Assembly: GCA_026393775.1 (NCBI GenBank)
Contig: JAPKZM010000164.1
Span: forward strand, 1-13,276
Length of the DNA stretch: 13,276 bases
DNA from: Candidatus Aminicenantota bacterium
GTDB taxonomy: Bacteria > Acidobacteriota > Aminicenantia > UBA2199
Direction: 5' to 3'
Positions within the stretch are counted from its first letter, which is position 1; each line of letters starts with the position of its first letter. The notes beneath the pieces are model-generated. The model had not been told where the DNA came from. It saw nothing but the letters and a program-made list of their open reading frames with translations, and did no database searches. Made by a program: the position numbers and the translations under genes. Below, in pieces: positions 6,389 through 12,942 of this stretch.

Positions 6389-8616
6389 GTTCGTCTGGAT
6401 CTGGGAGGTTGTTTTTTCGACAACGGCCGGTTCGACCGCGGCCGGTTTTTTACAGCGACCGGCGGCGGCGCTTTGCTTTCCGGCACCGGCATTGTTCTGG
6501 GAGGCTCCGGAAGCACAGTCTGCGCCTTGGGGATTTCCCGGAGCAGCGGCTTTTCGGGAAGCGGTTTCAGGTCCACCTTGATGCCGTCGCGGCTGATATC
6601 CTTTTCGAAAAGGTGGTAGATGAAATGGCTGAGCTGCACCGGACCGGGCAGGTAATTGTATTTCTTGACCATGAACGTTTCCAGATCGGCGATCATGGCC
6701 GCGGCGCTCTGGTATCTTTTATCGCAAGCTTTGTTCAACGATTTGAGGATGATCTTTTCCAGGGCCGGATCGATATTGGGATTGATCTCGCGCGGGTTGA
6801 GTATCTCCCCGTTCTGGACCTTCTTGAGTACGCCCATCTCCGAGGTGTCCAGGAAAAGTTTCTTGCTGGTCAGCAGTTCGAACAATACGACCCCGACCGA
6901 GTACAGGTCCGACCGGCAATCGATCGTTCCTTCTCCCCTTGCCTGTTCCGGCGACATGTACAGCAGCTTCCCCTTCAGGGCGCCCGAGATCGTCTGGTGC
7001 ATTTTGATCGATGCCTTGGAAATTCCGAAATCGGTCAGCTTCACATCGCCGGTATAAGAGATCAGGATATTGGGCGGCGACACGTCGCGGTGGACGATTT
7101 CCAAGGCACGGTCGTGGCTGTCCTTGGCTTTGTGGGCGTAATTGAGCGCTTCGAGTATCTTGAGGCACAGAAAAAGTGATATTTCTTCCGGAAACCATTG
7201 ATCCTTTTCACGCAAGCGGCTTTGGATTTCACGCAGGTCTTTTCCCAGCACGTATTCCATGGCGATGAAATAATAATTGTCCTTGCGCCCCAGGTCGTAG
7301 ATCTGGATGATGTTGGGATGGGATAGCTCGGCCGCGATCTTGGCTTCATCGACCAGCATTTCGACATATTTATCGTCTTCCCCGTAGCCGGAGAGTATTT
7401 TCTTGATGGCGATGATCTTTTCAAAGCCCTTGACCCCTTTTCTTTTGGCCTTGTAGATCTCGGCCATGCCCCCGCGGGCGATCAGGCCAAGCAGAACGTA
7501 ATCCCCAAGCTCGTTGGGATTGTCAACGGGAGCGGGTTTTTTTTCCGGCTTGGTTTCCTCTTTGACCGAGATCTTTTTACTCTCTATGGCCGGCTCGGCC
7601 TTGACTTCCTTCTGCAGCGCTTCCTCGCCAAGTTCGATGATCTCTTCCTTGAGGATTATTTCCTTTTCCTTGACAACGGGTTTTTCCTCGGCCTTGACTG
7701 CCGCCGCAGGCTTGGCAGCGGGCCGCGATGACGAAAGCCCCAGTCCGAGCCCGGAAAGGGTGTCCTCGAATTTGCGGGCGATGTCGTCCTCGATCTTGCG
7801 CATATTGGTTTCCGGTATCTGTTTTTTGACCGTCTGGCGCAGACTGTCCAGGTCGTCGTTGATGCTTTGGCTGCTGGCAGCGGGTTTCCTGATTTCCGGC
7901 GTAGGCAGGGGGGGCACGGGCGGCGCGGCCATTACGGTTTTTCCCGCATCGGGTTTTTCGCTCTCGCGTTTGAGCTCAGGTTCTTTTTTTACTTGCTGGC
8001 CCTGAAAGGGCGCCGGCTGGCGGACAGGGGCTCCCTCCGCTTTGGCGCTTTTCGGAGCCGGGTCCTCATTCAGATCGATCTTGAATTGGGGCACCTTGTC
8101 GATGTTTTTCAGGATATCACCGAAAAGGTCATCGGCGCTCAACTTCTTCTCTTCCTCTTCCAATTTGGCCATGGTCGGGATCTTGGCCGTATCGAATCCG
8201 GGGACGCGGGTCGTGGCGGCGTGGGCCGCGGCTTGGAATTCGCTCGTTGATATATTGAGCAATTCCAGCACCCGATTTCTGAAGACGTCCTTATCCAGCG
8301 GTTTTTCAAAAAAATCATCGGCGCGGTACTGAGACATGGCTTGATGCTTGTAATAAAAGCCCTTGTAAATGGCGCTGATGATGATGATCTTGATCAGCGG
8401 GTTCTCCTGAGCCACGTTCAGGGCGAGGTTAAAGCCGTGAAAACGCGGCAGCATGGCCGCCGTGATCATCATGTCGAAGCGCTTGCCGGCCAACTTGCGC
8501 TTGGCGGTTTCGCCATCATTGGCTACGGTCAGCTCGAACATGGGCGGCGGCAGAAGATCTTTGATGAGATGGATGGTCGCTTCATCATATTCCACCAGCA
8601 AAATGTTCTTGGTCAT
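6355..8616 (-). CDS. Degenerate receiver domain plus Hanks-type Ser/Thr protein kinase
   Basis: Numbering from ATG 8616 (753 aa). Residues 1-122 form a receiver-like domain (TKNILLVEYDEATIHLIKDL; Lys105 in FFEKPL kept), but the phosphoacceptor position reads Ala53 in ITAAMLP and one acidic-pocket Asp is Tyr. A 240-residue Pro/Lys/Glu linker follows. Residues 371-648 are a eukaryotic-like kinase with Gly loop ARGGMAEIY, Lys405 in IAIKK, HRDVSPPN (509-516), DFG (529-531), and MSPEQ. All catalytic residues are present, so an active cytoplasmic kinase is expected. The start ATG 8616 is chosen because AGGAG is 6 nt away; ATG 8622 abuts it. After codon 722 the frame becomes Arg/Pro/Ser-rich and ends at 6355, while the -1 frame continues sensibly into a TonB-like tail (fused length about 953 aa). 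Substrates are unknown. Confidence 0.88.
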   Translation of the reverse strand: MTKNILLVEYDEATIHLIKDLLPPPMFELTVANDGETAKRKLAGKRFDMMITAAMLPRFHGFNLALNVAQENPLIKIIIISAIYKGFYYKHQAMSQYRADDFFEKPLDKDVFRNRVLELLNISTSEFQAAAHAATTRVPGFDTAKIPTMAKLEEEEKKLSADDLFGDILKNIDKVPQFKIDLNEDPAPKSAKAEGAPVRQPAPFQGQQVKKEPELKRESEKPDAGKTVMAAPPVPPLPTPEIRKPAASSQSINDDLDSLRQTVKKQIPETNMRKIEDDIARKFEDTLSGLGLGLSSSRPAAKPAAAVKAEEKPVVKEKEIILKEEIIELGEEALQKEVKAEPAIESKKISVKEETKPEKKPAPVDNPNELGDYVLLGLIARGGMAEIYKAKRKGVKGFEKIIAIKKILSGYGEDDKYVEMLVDEAKIAAELSHPNIIQIYDLGRKDNYYFIAMEYVLGKDLREIQSRLREKDQWFPEEISLFLCLKILEALNYAHKAKDSHDRALEIVHRDVSPPNILISYTGDVKLTDFGISKASIKMHQTISGALKGKLLYMSPEQARGEGTIDCRSDLYSVGVVLFELLTSKKLFLDTSEMGVLKKVQNGEILNPREINPNIDPALEKIILKSLNKACDKRYQSAAAMIADLETFMVKKYNYLPGPVQLSHFIYHLFEKDISRDGIKVDLKPLPEKPLLREIPKAQTVLPEPPRTMPVPESKAPPPVAVKNRPRSNRPLSKKQPPRSRRTCSRRRPSIRR
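6424..6451 (-). other. Candidate -1 frameshift site (slippery A AAA AAC and GC stem) or indel
   Basis: In the kinase frame the mRNA reads GTA AAA AAC CGG (6453-6442). This is an exact X XXY YYZ heptamer, A AAA AAC, in the correct phase for a -1 slip. A 6-bp all-GC stem, CGGCCG (6444-6439) with CGGCCG (6429-6424), follows with no spacer; known sites usually have 5-9 nt. After the slip, reading goes on CCG GCC GCG GTC GAA into the TonB-like segment. A missing A in a seven-A run would look identical. Confidence 0.5.
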
Positions 8617-8622
8617 TGTCAT

Positions 8623-8627
8623 CTCCT
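8623..8627 (-). promoter_or_regulatory. Ribosome binding site that fixes the kinase start
   Basis: AGGAG directly precedes ATG 8622 and lies 6 nt before ATG 8616. The second spacing is the usual one, so the kinase starts MTKNILLVEY. Confidence 0.7.
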
Positions 8628-8629
8628 GT

Positions 8630-8677
8630 TCACGCCCCCATGATGCGTTTCATCAGGCGGCGGTTCAGCGCCAGCTC
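8630..8677 (-). pseudogene. In-frame coding-like extension beyond the TAG of the membrane protein
   Basis: After TAG 8678-8680 the same frame runs GAG CTG GCG CTG AAC CGC CGC, giving ELALNRRLMKRIMGA before TGA 8630-8632. The codons match local usage and the peptide continues the basic helix before the stop. Restoring CAG for TAG would put the gene end 13 nt before the kinase ATG. A nonsense change or stop read-through are both possible. Confidence 0.4.
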
Positions 8678-9187
8678 CTACAAAATCTGTTTCCCGGCAT
8701 ATTTTTCAAAGGTCCTGATTTTATCCCTGACCTTCCAGGGGATGGGCATCAGAATCATGGTCAGCAAGAAGGCGGCGATAAAAAAATGAAAGGTGCGGAC
8801 GAAAGGCATGCCCAGTAGCGTGATGACCAATCCGAAGAGGGCAAGCATCTCGCCGAAGCAGAGCATGACGATGTCGATGCTCCGCCAGCGCCGCAGCAGG
8901 GCGGTCAGGGTGAAATCATCGCGGACCAGACGAGGCGAAAAATAGACGGTTTTGCGCACCGCCAGGACCACGATGACCAACATGATGGCGACGATGTTCA
9001 GGATGCTGTAGGCGTTATAAACACCCTTGCTGAAGCGGAAACCGCCCTTGTACAGGTAGGCGACCAAAGCGTAGATGGCGATGGAGGCCAGCAACGACAG
9101 GCTGATGATCATGGTGATGCGCGATTCCTGGCGGATGAGCGCCCTCTCTTCTTTTTGTTTTTCGAATTCTGTGAGCATAGAATCCAT
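8678..9187 (-). CDS. Four-helix inner-membrane protein of unknown function
   Basis: This 169-aa protein has a charged N-terminus and four hydrophobic segments, near residues 26-45, 60-79, 105-124 and 132-149. A basic loop (LVRDDFTLTALLRRW) and a basic C-terminal helix suggest cytoplasmic ends. I know no family with this pattern. It is the first gene of the minus-strand block, divergent from purF, and precedes the kinase, which suggests a membrane partner for that otherwise soluble kinase (inference). Start choice is uncertain: ATG 9187 and ATG 9178 are both possible and neither has a good RBS. The stop is the only TAG in the window. The same frame stays coding-like for 15 more codons (ELALNRRLMKRIMGA) to a TGA at 8630, right before the kinase RBS. 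Confidence 0.7.
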   Translation of the reverse strand: MDSMLTEFEKQKEERALIRQESRITMIISLSLLASIAIYALVAYLYKGGFRFSKGVYNAYSILNIVAIMLVIVVLAVRKTVYFSPRLVRDDFTLTALLRRWRSIDIVMLCFGEMLALFGLVITLLGMPFVRTFHFFIAAFLLTMILMPIPWKVRDKIRTFEKYAGKQIL

Positions 9188-9334
9188 TTACCATATTTTT
9201 TCTATAATTGTCAATATTCAAGGCGGATAAATTAATTGACCGGGATTAGGAAACTTTGACCTTCGCCGGTCCGTTTTGGCGCGGCGCGATGCTCATGATT
9301 TCGATCATTAGGGGGTCCGGGGCTAATTTTTCAG

Positions 9335-9362
9335 TTGACTTTTGTGCGATTTCTGCTATAAA
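9335..9362 (+). promoter_or_regulatory. purF promoter with extended -10, near-leaderless
   Basis: TTGACT (9335-9340), 16-nt spacer, TATAAA (9357-9362) with TG one base upstream (TGC-TATAAA). The predicted transcript start is about 9369-9370, only 3-4 nt before the purF ATG. There is no AGGAG-like sequence before that ATG. The rest of the 185-bp gap between the divergent genes (9188-9334) shows only weak elements: a TTGACA on the minus strand at 9214-9209 without a good -10, and a small ATGAT-TTCG-ATCAT hairpin near 9295. Confidence 0.55.
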
Positions 9363-9372
9363 TTGAAGCACC

Positions 9373-10848
9373 ATGTGCGGCATACTGGGAATTTATTCCT
9401 CGGAACCGGTGATCGGTAAACTCTACAACGGCCTGCTGACCCTGCAGCACCGCGGCCAGGATTCCGCCGGCATCATGACCTATGACGATCATTTCCACCT
9501 TAAAAAAGGCAACGGCCTGGTGCGGGATATTTTCGACGAGCGCAACATTGCCCGCTTGAAAGGCAACGTGGGCATCGGCCACACCCGTTCCCCGACCGTA
9601 GGCGTGGGCTCGGTGGAGGACTCCCAGCCTTTCTGGGTCAACCATCCCTTCGGCATCGCCGCCGTCCACAACGGCAACGTGATGAATTTCATGGATTTGA
9701 AAAAGGACCTTTTCGCCACCTCCCATATCATCATCAATTCCAACAACGACGTCGAAGTGATCCTGAATGTCTTTGCCGAGGCGCTGGAAAAGACGACCGT
9801 CCGGGAGATCACCCCCGAGAACATCTTCAACGCCATCCGCCATGTCTTCAAAATCGTCAAGGGGGCGTACTCGGTCATCCTGTACATCGCCAACCGGGGC
9901 ATGGTCGCCTTTCGCGACCCCTACGGCGTGCGGCCGCTGCTTTTCGGCATCGATCGCAAACAGATGATCCCCGGCTACGCCTTCGCCTCCGAGAGCGTCA
10001 GCCTGGACCTGCTGGGATTTACCGAGATCCGCGACGTCCCGCCTGGAGCGGCGATCTTCATCGACCAAAACCGCACCGTCCACGAAAAAAAGCTGAAAAC
10101 TGCCCCTTTCAGACCCTGTATTTTTGAGTACATCTATTTTGCCCGCCCCGATTCCTACCTGAACAAGATCAACGTCTATCAAGCCCGGGTCGATTTGGGC
10201 AAAAACCTGGCCAGGCAGATCAAGCAGAGCGGCCTGGACATCGATGTGGTGGTGCCCGTCCCCGATTCCTCCCGGCCGGCGGCCATCGAGATCGCCCGCT
10301 CGCTCAAGCTCAAATACCGGGAAGGGCTGGTGAAAAACCGCTATATCGGCCGGACTTTCATCATGCCCGGCGAGCAACAGCGCGAAAGGTCGATCCGGCA
10401 TAAATTGAACCCGATCGCCGATGTATTCCTGGGCAAGAAAGTGCTGCTCGTCGACGATTCCATCGTCCGCGGCAATACGTCACGTCTGATCATTCAAATG
10501 GTGCGTCAGGCCGGCGCGAAAAACGTCTATTTCGCATCGTACTCGGCCCCCCTGACCCACCCATGCGTATACGGCATCGACATGCAGACCAAAGCCGAGT
10601 TCATCGCGGCCAACTCCACTCTGGAAGAAATTGCCTTGAAAATTGGCGCCGACCGGGTCATCTACCTGGACATAAAGGCCATGGAGCGGGGGGTCAAGAA
10701 ACAGAATCCCAAGATCCGCTCCTTCTGCAAAGCCTGCTTTTCCGGCCACTATCCGAGCGGCGACGTCTCGGAGAACTTCCTGGTGCAGATCGAAAAGGAA
10801 AGGGAGCAGAATAGACTGATCCAGCGGGATCTGAGCTTCAAATATTGA
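9373..10848 (+). CDS. purF: Amidophosphoribosyltransferase (glutamine PRPP amidotransferase), Fe-S type
   Basis: PurF makes 5-phosphoribosylamine from PRPP and glutamine, the first committed step of purine synthesis. The 491-aa product begins MCGILGIY, so the Ntn nucleophile is Cys2 after Met removal; this fixes ATG 9373. Glutaminase motifs: HRGQDSAGI (26-34), GIGHTRSPT (68-76), HNGN (99-102). The phosphoribosyltransferase PRPP loop is VLLVDDSIVRGNTS (357-370). Four cysteines match the [4Fe-4S] ligands of the Bacillus enzyme: Cys249 (FRPCIFEYIYFARPDS), Cys398 (THPCVYGID), Cys452 and Cys455 (FCKACFSG). The stop overlaps the next start as TGATG. PurF heads this operon and probably sets its expression. 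The enzyme lacks the propeptide of Bacillus PurF. Confidence 0.96.
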   Translation: MCGILGIYSSEPVIGKLYNGLLTLQHRGQDSAGIMTYDDHFHLKKGNGLVRDIFDERNIARLKGNVGIGHTRSPTVGVGSVEDSQPFWVNHPFGIAAVHNGNVMNFMDLKKDLFATSHIIINSNNDVEVILNVFAEALEKTTVREITPENIFNAIRHVFKIVKGAYSVILYIANRGMVAFRDPYGVRPLLFGIDRKQMIPGYAFASESVSLDLLGFTEIRDVPPGAAIFIDQNRTVHEKKLKTAPFRPCIFEYIYFARPDSYLNKINVYQARVDLGKNLARQIKQSGLDIDVVVPVPDSSRPAAIEIARSLKLKYREGLVKNRYIGRTFIMPGEQQRERSIRHKLNPIADVFLGKKVLLVDDSIVRGNTSRLIIQMVRQAGAKNVYFASYSAPLTHPCVYGIDMQTKAEFIAANSTLEEIALKIGADRVIYLDIKAMERGVKKQNPKIRSFCKACFSGHYPSGDVSENFLVQIEKEREQNRLIQRDLSFKY

Positions 10849-11960
10849 TGGACTCCCATCTGCCGATTTCCGGGACGCTGGCTGAATTTGACGTGGCCGC
10901 GATCCTGGCGCGCATGAACCAGCAGGCGCTGGACGGGCAGTTGAAAATTTCCTGCCCGGCATTCAATAAGACCATCTGGCTTGGAAATGGCGGCATCATT
11001 TTCGCCCAATCAAGCCTGCTGGAAGATTCCCTGGGCAGTTTCTTACTGCGTCGCCAGGTCATCGAAGCCGACGCATTCGAAAAAAGCAGCGATTACATGC
11101 GCGAGCACAACATCCGCCGCGGCCGGGCGCTGCTGGAACTGGGGCTCTTGAGCGCCGACCAATTGTGGGACGAGGTTTCCGCCCACCTGCGCGCCATTGT
11201 TTTTTCCCTCTTCGCACTGACAGCGGGCCGCTACGATATCATCGCCCGACCGAAAAACGAGAATGAAAACATCGTACTCAACCTGCCCGTTCCCGAAGCC
11301 ATTCTCGAAGGCATCCGCCAGATCGAGGACCAGCCTTTCATCGAGAGCCGATTCAGCGAAAGCATGGTGCTTTTCCCGAACGCCGGCCGAAACCGTTTCC
11401 CGATCAAACTGAAACCGTTTGAAGCTCACGTCCTCTCCCTCGCCGCCGAGGCGGCTCCCCTGTCTGAGATCATTGCCAAAAGTGAATTGCTGCGCTTGGA
11501 CACCCTGAAAATTCTCTACTGCCTGCTGCGGCTGGACCTGATCTGCGACAGTCAGCAACCGACGCGCCAGCCGACGCCCAACGCCGCCAGCTCCGCGCCG
11601 ACCACGTTCAACTCGTTCGAAGATGCCCTGCAATACTATAACCGGAAATTCGAATATATATACCGGGTGTTGTCCAAGGAGATCGGACCGGTGGCCCAGA
11701 CCATCCTTTTTGAAGCCATCACCGCCATCAAGGAATCGATCCCGGCATATTTTCGCAACCTGGAAATAACGGCTGACGGCTGCATCGAAGCGAAATCGGT
11801 TCTGAAAAGCATCTGGTACGAAAGTTTTGAGGAACACAGCAATGAATTCCTCAAAGGCCTGGAAGAAATCCTGTACGCCGAAATATACGCGGTCAAGCGC
11901 CACCTGGGCAAAGATCACGAAAAGATGATTCTGCAATGGATCAGGGAACCCGGAAATTGA
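10848..11960 (+). CDS. DUF4388 (PATAN-type) domain protein
   Basis: The 370-aa protein begins SGTLAEFDVAAILARMNQQA, then DGQLKI and GGIIFAQ near 49-54, matching the DUF4388 pattern (G.L.e..l..lLq.l.....G.L.v......I.f..G.i.fA). A helical region to about 130 includes RALLELGLLSADQLWDEV. Such proteins are common in delta-proteobacteria, Acidobacteria and cyanobacteria, often tied to gliding, pili or two-component signalling; the exact role is unknown. Residues 250-370 form a second helical domain without a motif I recognise. The start is ATG 10848, overlapping the purF stop as TGATG with no RBS, so translation is coupled; TTG 10845 is the alternative. Being placed between purF and miaA gives no metabolic hint. 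Confidence 0.8.
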   Translation: MDSHLPISGTLAEFDVAAILARMNQQALDGQLKISCPAFNKTIWLGNGGIIFAQSSLLEDSLGSFLLRRQVIEADAFEKSSDYMREHNIRRGRALLELGLLSADQLWDEVSAHLRAIVFSLFALTAGRYDIIARPKNENENIVLNLPVPEAILEGIRQIEDQPFIESRFSESMVLFPNAGRNRFPIKLKPFEAHVLSLAAEAAPLSEIIAKSELLRLDTLKILYCLLRLDLICDSQQPTRQPTPNAASSAPTTFNSFEDALQYYNRKFEYIYRVLSKEIGPVAQTILFEAITAIKESIPAYFRNLEITADGCIEAKSVLKSIWYESFEEHSNEFLKGLEEILYAEIYAVKRHLGKDHEKMILQWIREPGN

Positions 11961-12031
11961 AACGCTTGAGCCTGCAGCTTGCCTTCCTGGCACTGACTTT
12001 TATCGTGCTGTTTCTCCTCCTGGGCGGATGA
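11957..12031 (+). CDS. Membrane mini-protein, 24 aa, TTG start
   Basis: A 24-codon frame exactly fills the gap between two genes. Its TTG overlaps the preceding stop (TTGA, 11957-11960) and its TGA overlaps the miaA ATG (ATGA, 12028-12031). The peptide is a basic N-end then one hydrophobic helix: KRLSLQLAFLALTFIVLF, then LLLGG. Codons favour G/C in position 3 (CTG, GCC, TTC, ATC, GTG). GGAA before the TTG is a poor RBS, so expression would depend on coupling. The double overlap and membrane-helix character make coding plausible but not proven. It could simply be a coupling spacer. Function unknown. Confidence 0.4.
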   Translation: MKRLSLQLAFLALTFIVLFLLLGG

Positions 12032-12942
12032 AACCCCTCATACAAGTTCTCGGGGCCACCGGCGTGGGCAAGAGCCAGGTCGCCTGCGCCCTGGCCGGGA
12101 AATTCGGCGCCGAAATCATATCGGCCGATTCAGTCCAGGTCTACCGGGGGTTCGATGTCGGCACCGACAAGGTTGATGCGCTCCGGCGACGGGAGATCCC
12201 CCATCACCTGATCGACATCATCGATGATTGTTCGCAATTCAACGCCAGCCAGTTCTTGGAATTGTCCTTCCATGCCGCCGAGCAGATCAGCGCCCGCGGC
12301 CGGATCCCCCTGGCATGCGGCGGGACGGCACTCTACCTGAGAGTCATGCGCCAGGGCATTTTCGCCGAGAACAAAAACAGCGACACCCGCCGGCAACTGG
12401 AGGAAGAAGCGGCCCTTCACGGCTGGGAGGCGCTTTGGCACGAGTTGCAGGTGATCGATCCCGTTTACGCCCAAAAAATAAGCCCCAACGACAAGGTGCG
12501 CCTGGTCAGAGCCCTGGAGATCCACCGTCACTGCGGCCTGTCCCCCAGCGCGGCGTTCCGTCATTCACGCTCCCCTTTCGCCGCCTATACCTTTGTCCGC
12601 GTCGGCCTGGAGCTGGATAGAAAAAAGTTATACGAACGGATCGACCGCCGCGTGGAACGGATGATCCAAAAAGGGCTGGTGGCCGAAGTCGAGGCCTTGC
12701 TGAGGCGCCATCCCCCCTCCTGCCCCCCTTTCAAGGCGCTGGGGTACAAGGAAATCACGGCCTATCTGCGCGGGGAAACCGACCTGCCCACGGCCCTGGA
12801 ACTGATCCAGCGCCATTCGCGCCAGTTCGCCAAGAGGCAGCTCTCTTGGTTCAGGCAGGAAAAAGACATCCAGTGGTTCGATCCGGGCGACCTTGACGCC
12901 ATGGCGAGGCATATCGACGCATGCTTAACGAAAAAGCCCTGA
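12028..12942 (+). CDS. miaA: tRNA dimethylallyltransferase
   Basis: MiaA transfers a dimethylallyl group to N6 of A37 in tRNAs that read codons starting with U. The 304-aa length is typical. Motifs: P-loop GATGVGKS (9-16), ADSVQVYRGFDVGTDK (33-48; the usual DS.QVYrg.dIGTaK), HHLID (59-63), GGTALYLRVM near 98-107 (usual GGTgLYl.al), LGYKEI near 238, and the C-terminal RQFAKRQLSWFRQ (usual TRqyaKRQ.tWfr). The start ATG 12028 overlaps the mini-ORF stop. Its last 22 nt overlap the hflX start. The miaA-hflX neighbourhood is also known from enterobacteria, where hfq lies between them; here no hfq is present between the two. Confidence 0.96.
   Translation: MKPLIQVLGATGVGKSQVACALAGKFGAEIISADSVQVYRGFDVGTDKVDALRRREIPHHLIDIIDDCSQFNASQFLELSFHAAEQISARGRIPLACGGTALYLRVMRQGIFAENKNSDTRRQLEEEAALHGWEALWHELQVIDPVYAQKISPNDKVRLVRALEIHRHCGLSPSAAFRHSRSPFAAYTFVRVGLELDRKKLYERIDRRVERMIQKGLVAEVEALLRRHPPSCPPFKALGYKEITAYLRGETDLPTALELIQRHSRQFAKRQLSWFRQEKDIQWFDPGDLDAMARHIDACLTKKP

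Noticed and set aside
6151..7179. 342-codon plus-strand frame opposite the kinase/TonB region
   Set aside because: The opposite strand encodes invariant kinase motifs; the plus-strand translation is Arg/Pro/Ser-rich low-complexity sequence.
9186..9214. Promoter for the four-helix membrane protein (TTGACA at 9214-9209)
   Set aside because: The -35 is perfect, but the best -10 at 17 nt is GTAAAT, matching only half the consensus and overlapping the first ATG. It is not reported as a promoter.
9331..10401. Long minus-strand open frame (356 codons) opposite purF
   Set aside because: It lies fully antisense to a clear purF gene, has no RBS or recognisable motif, and its composition is what GC-rich codons give in the complementary frame.
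11043..11993. 316-codon minus-strand frame opposite the DUF4388 gene
   Set aside because: It is a shadow of a gene with good domain evidence; the translation is rich in Asp, Gln and Gly without any motif.
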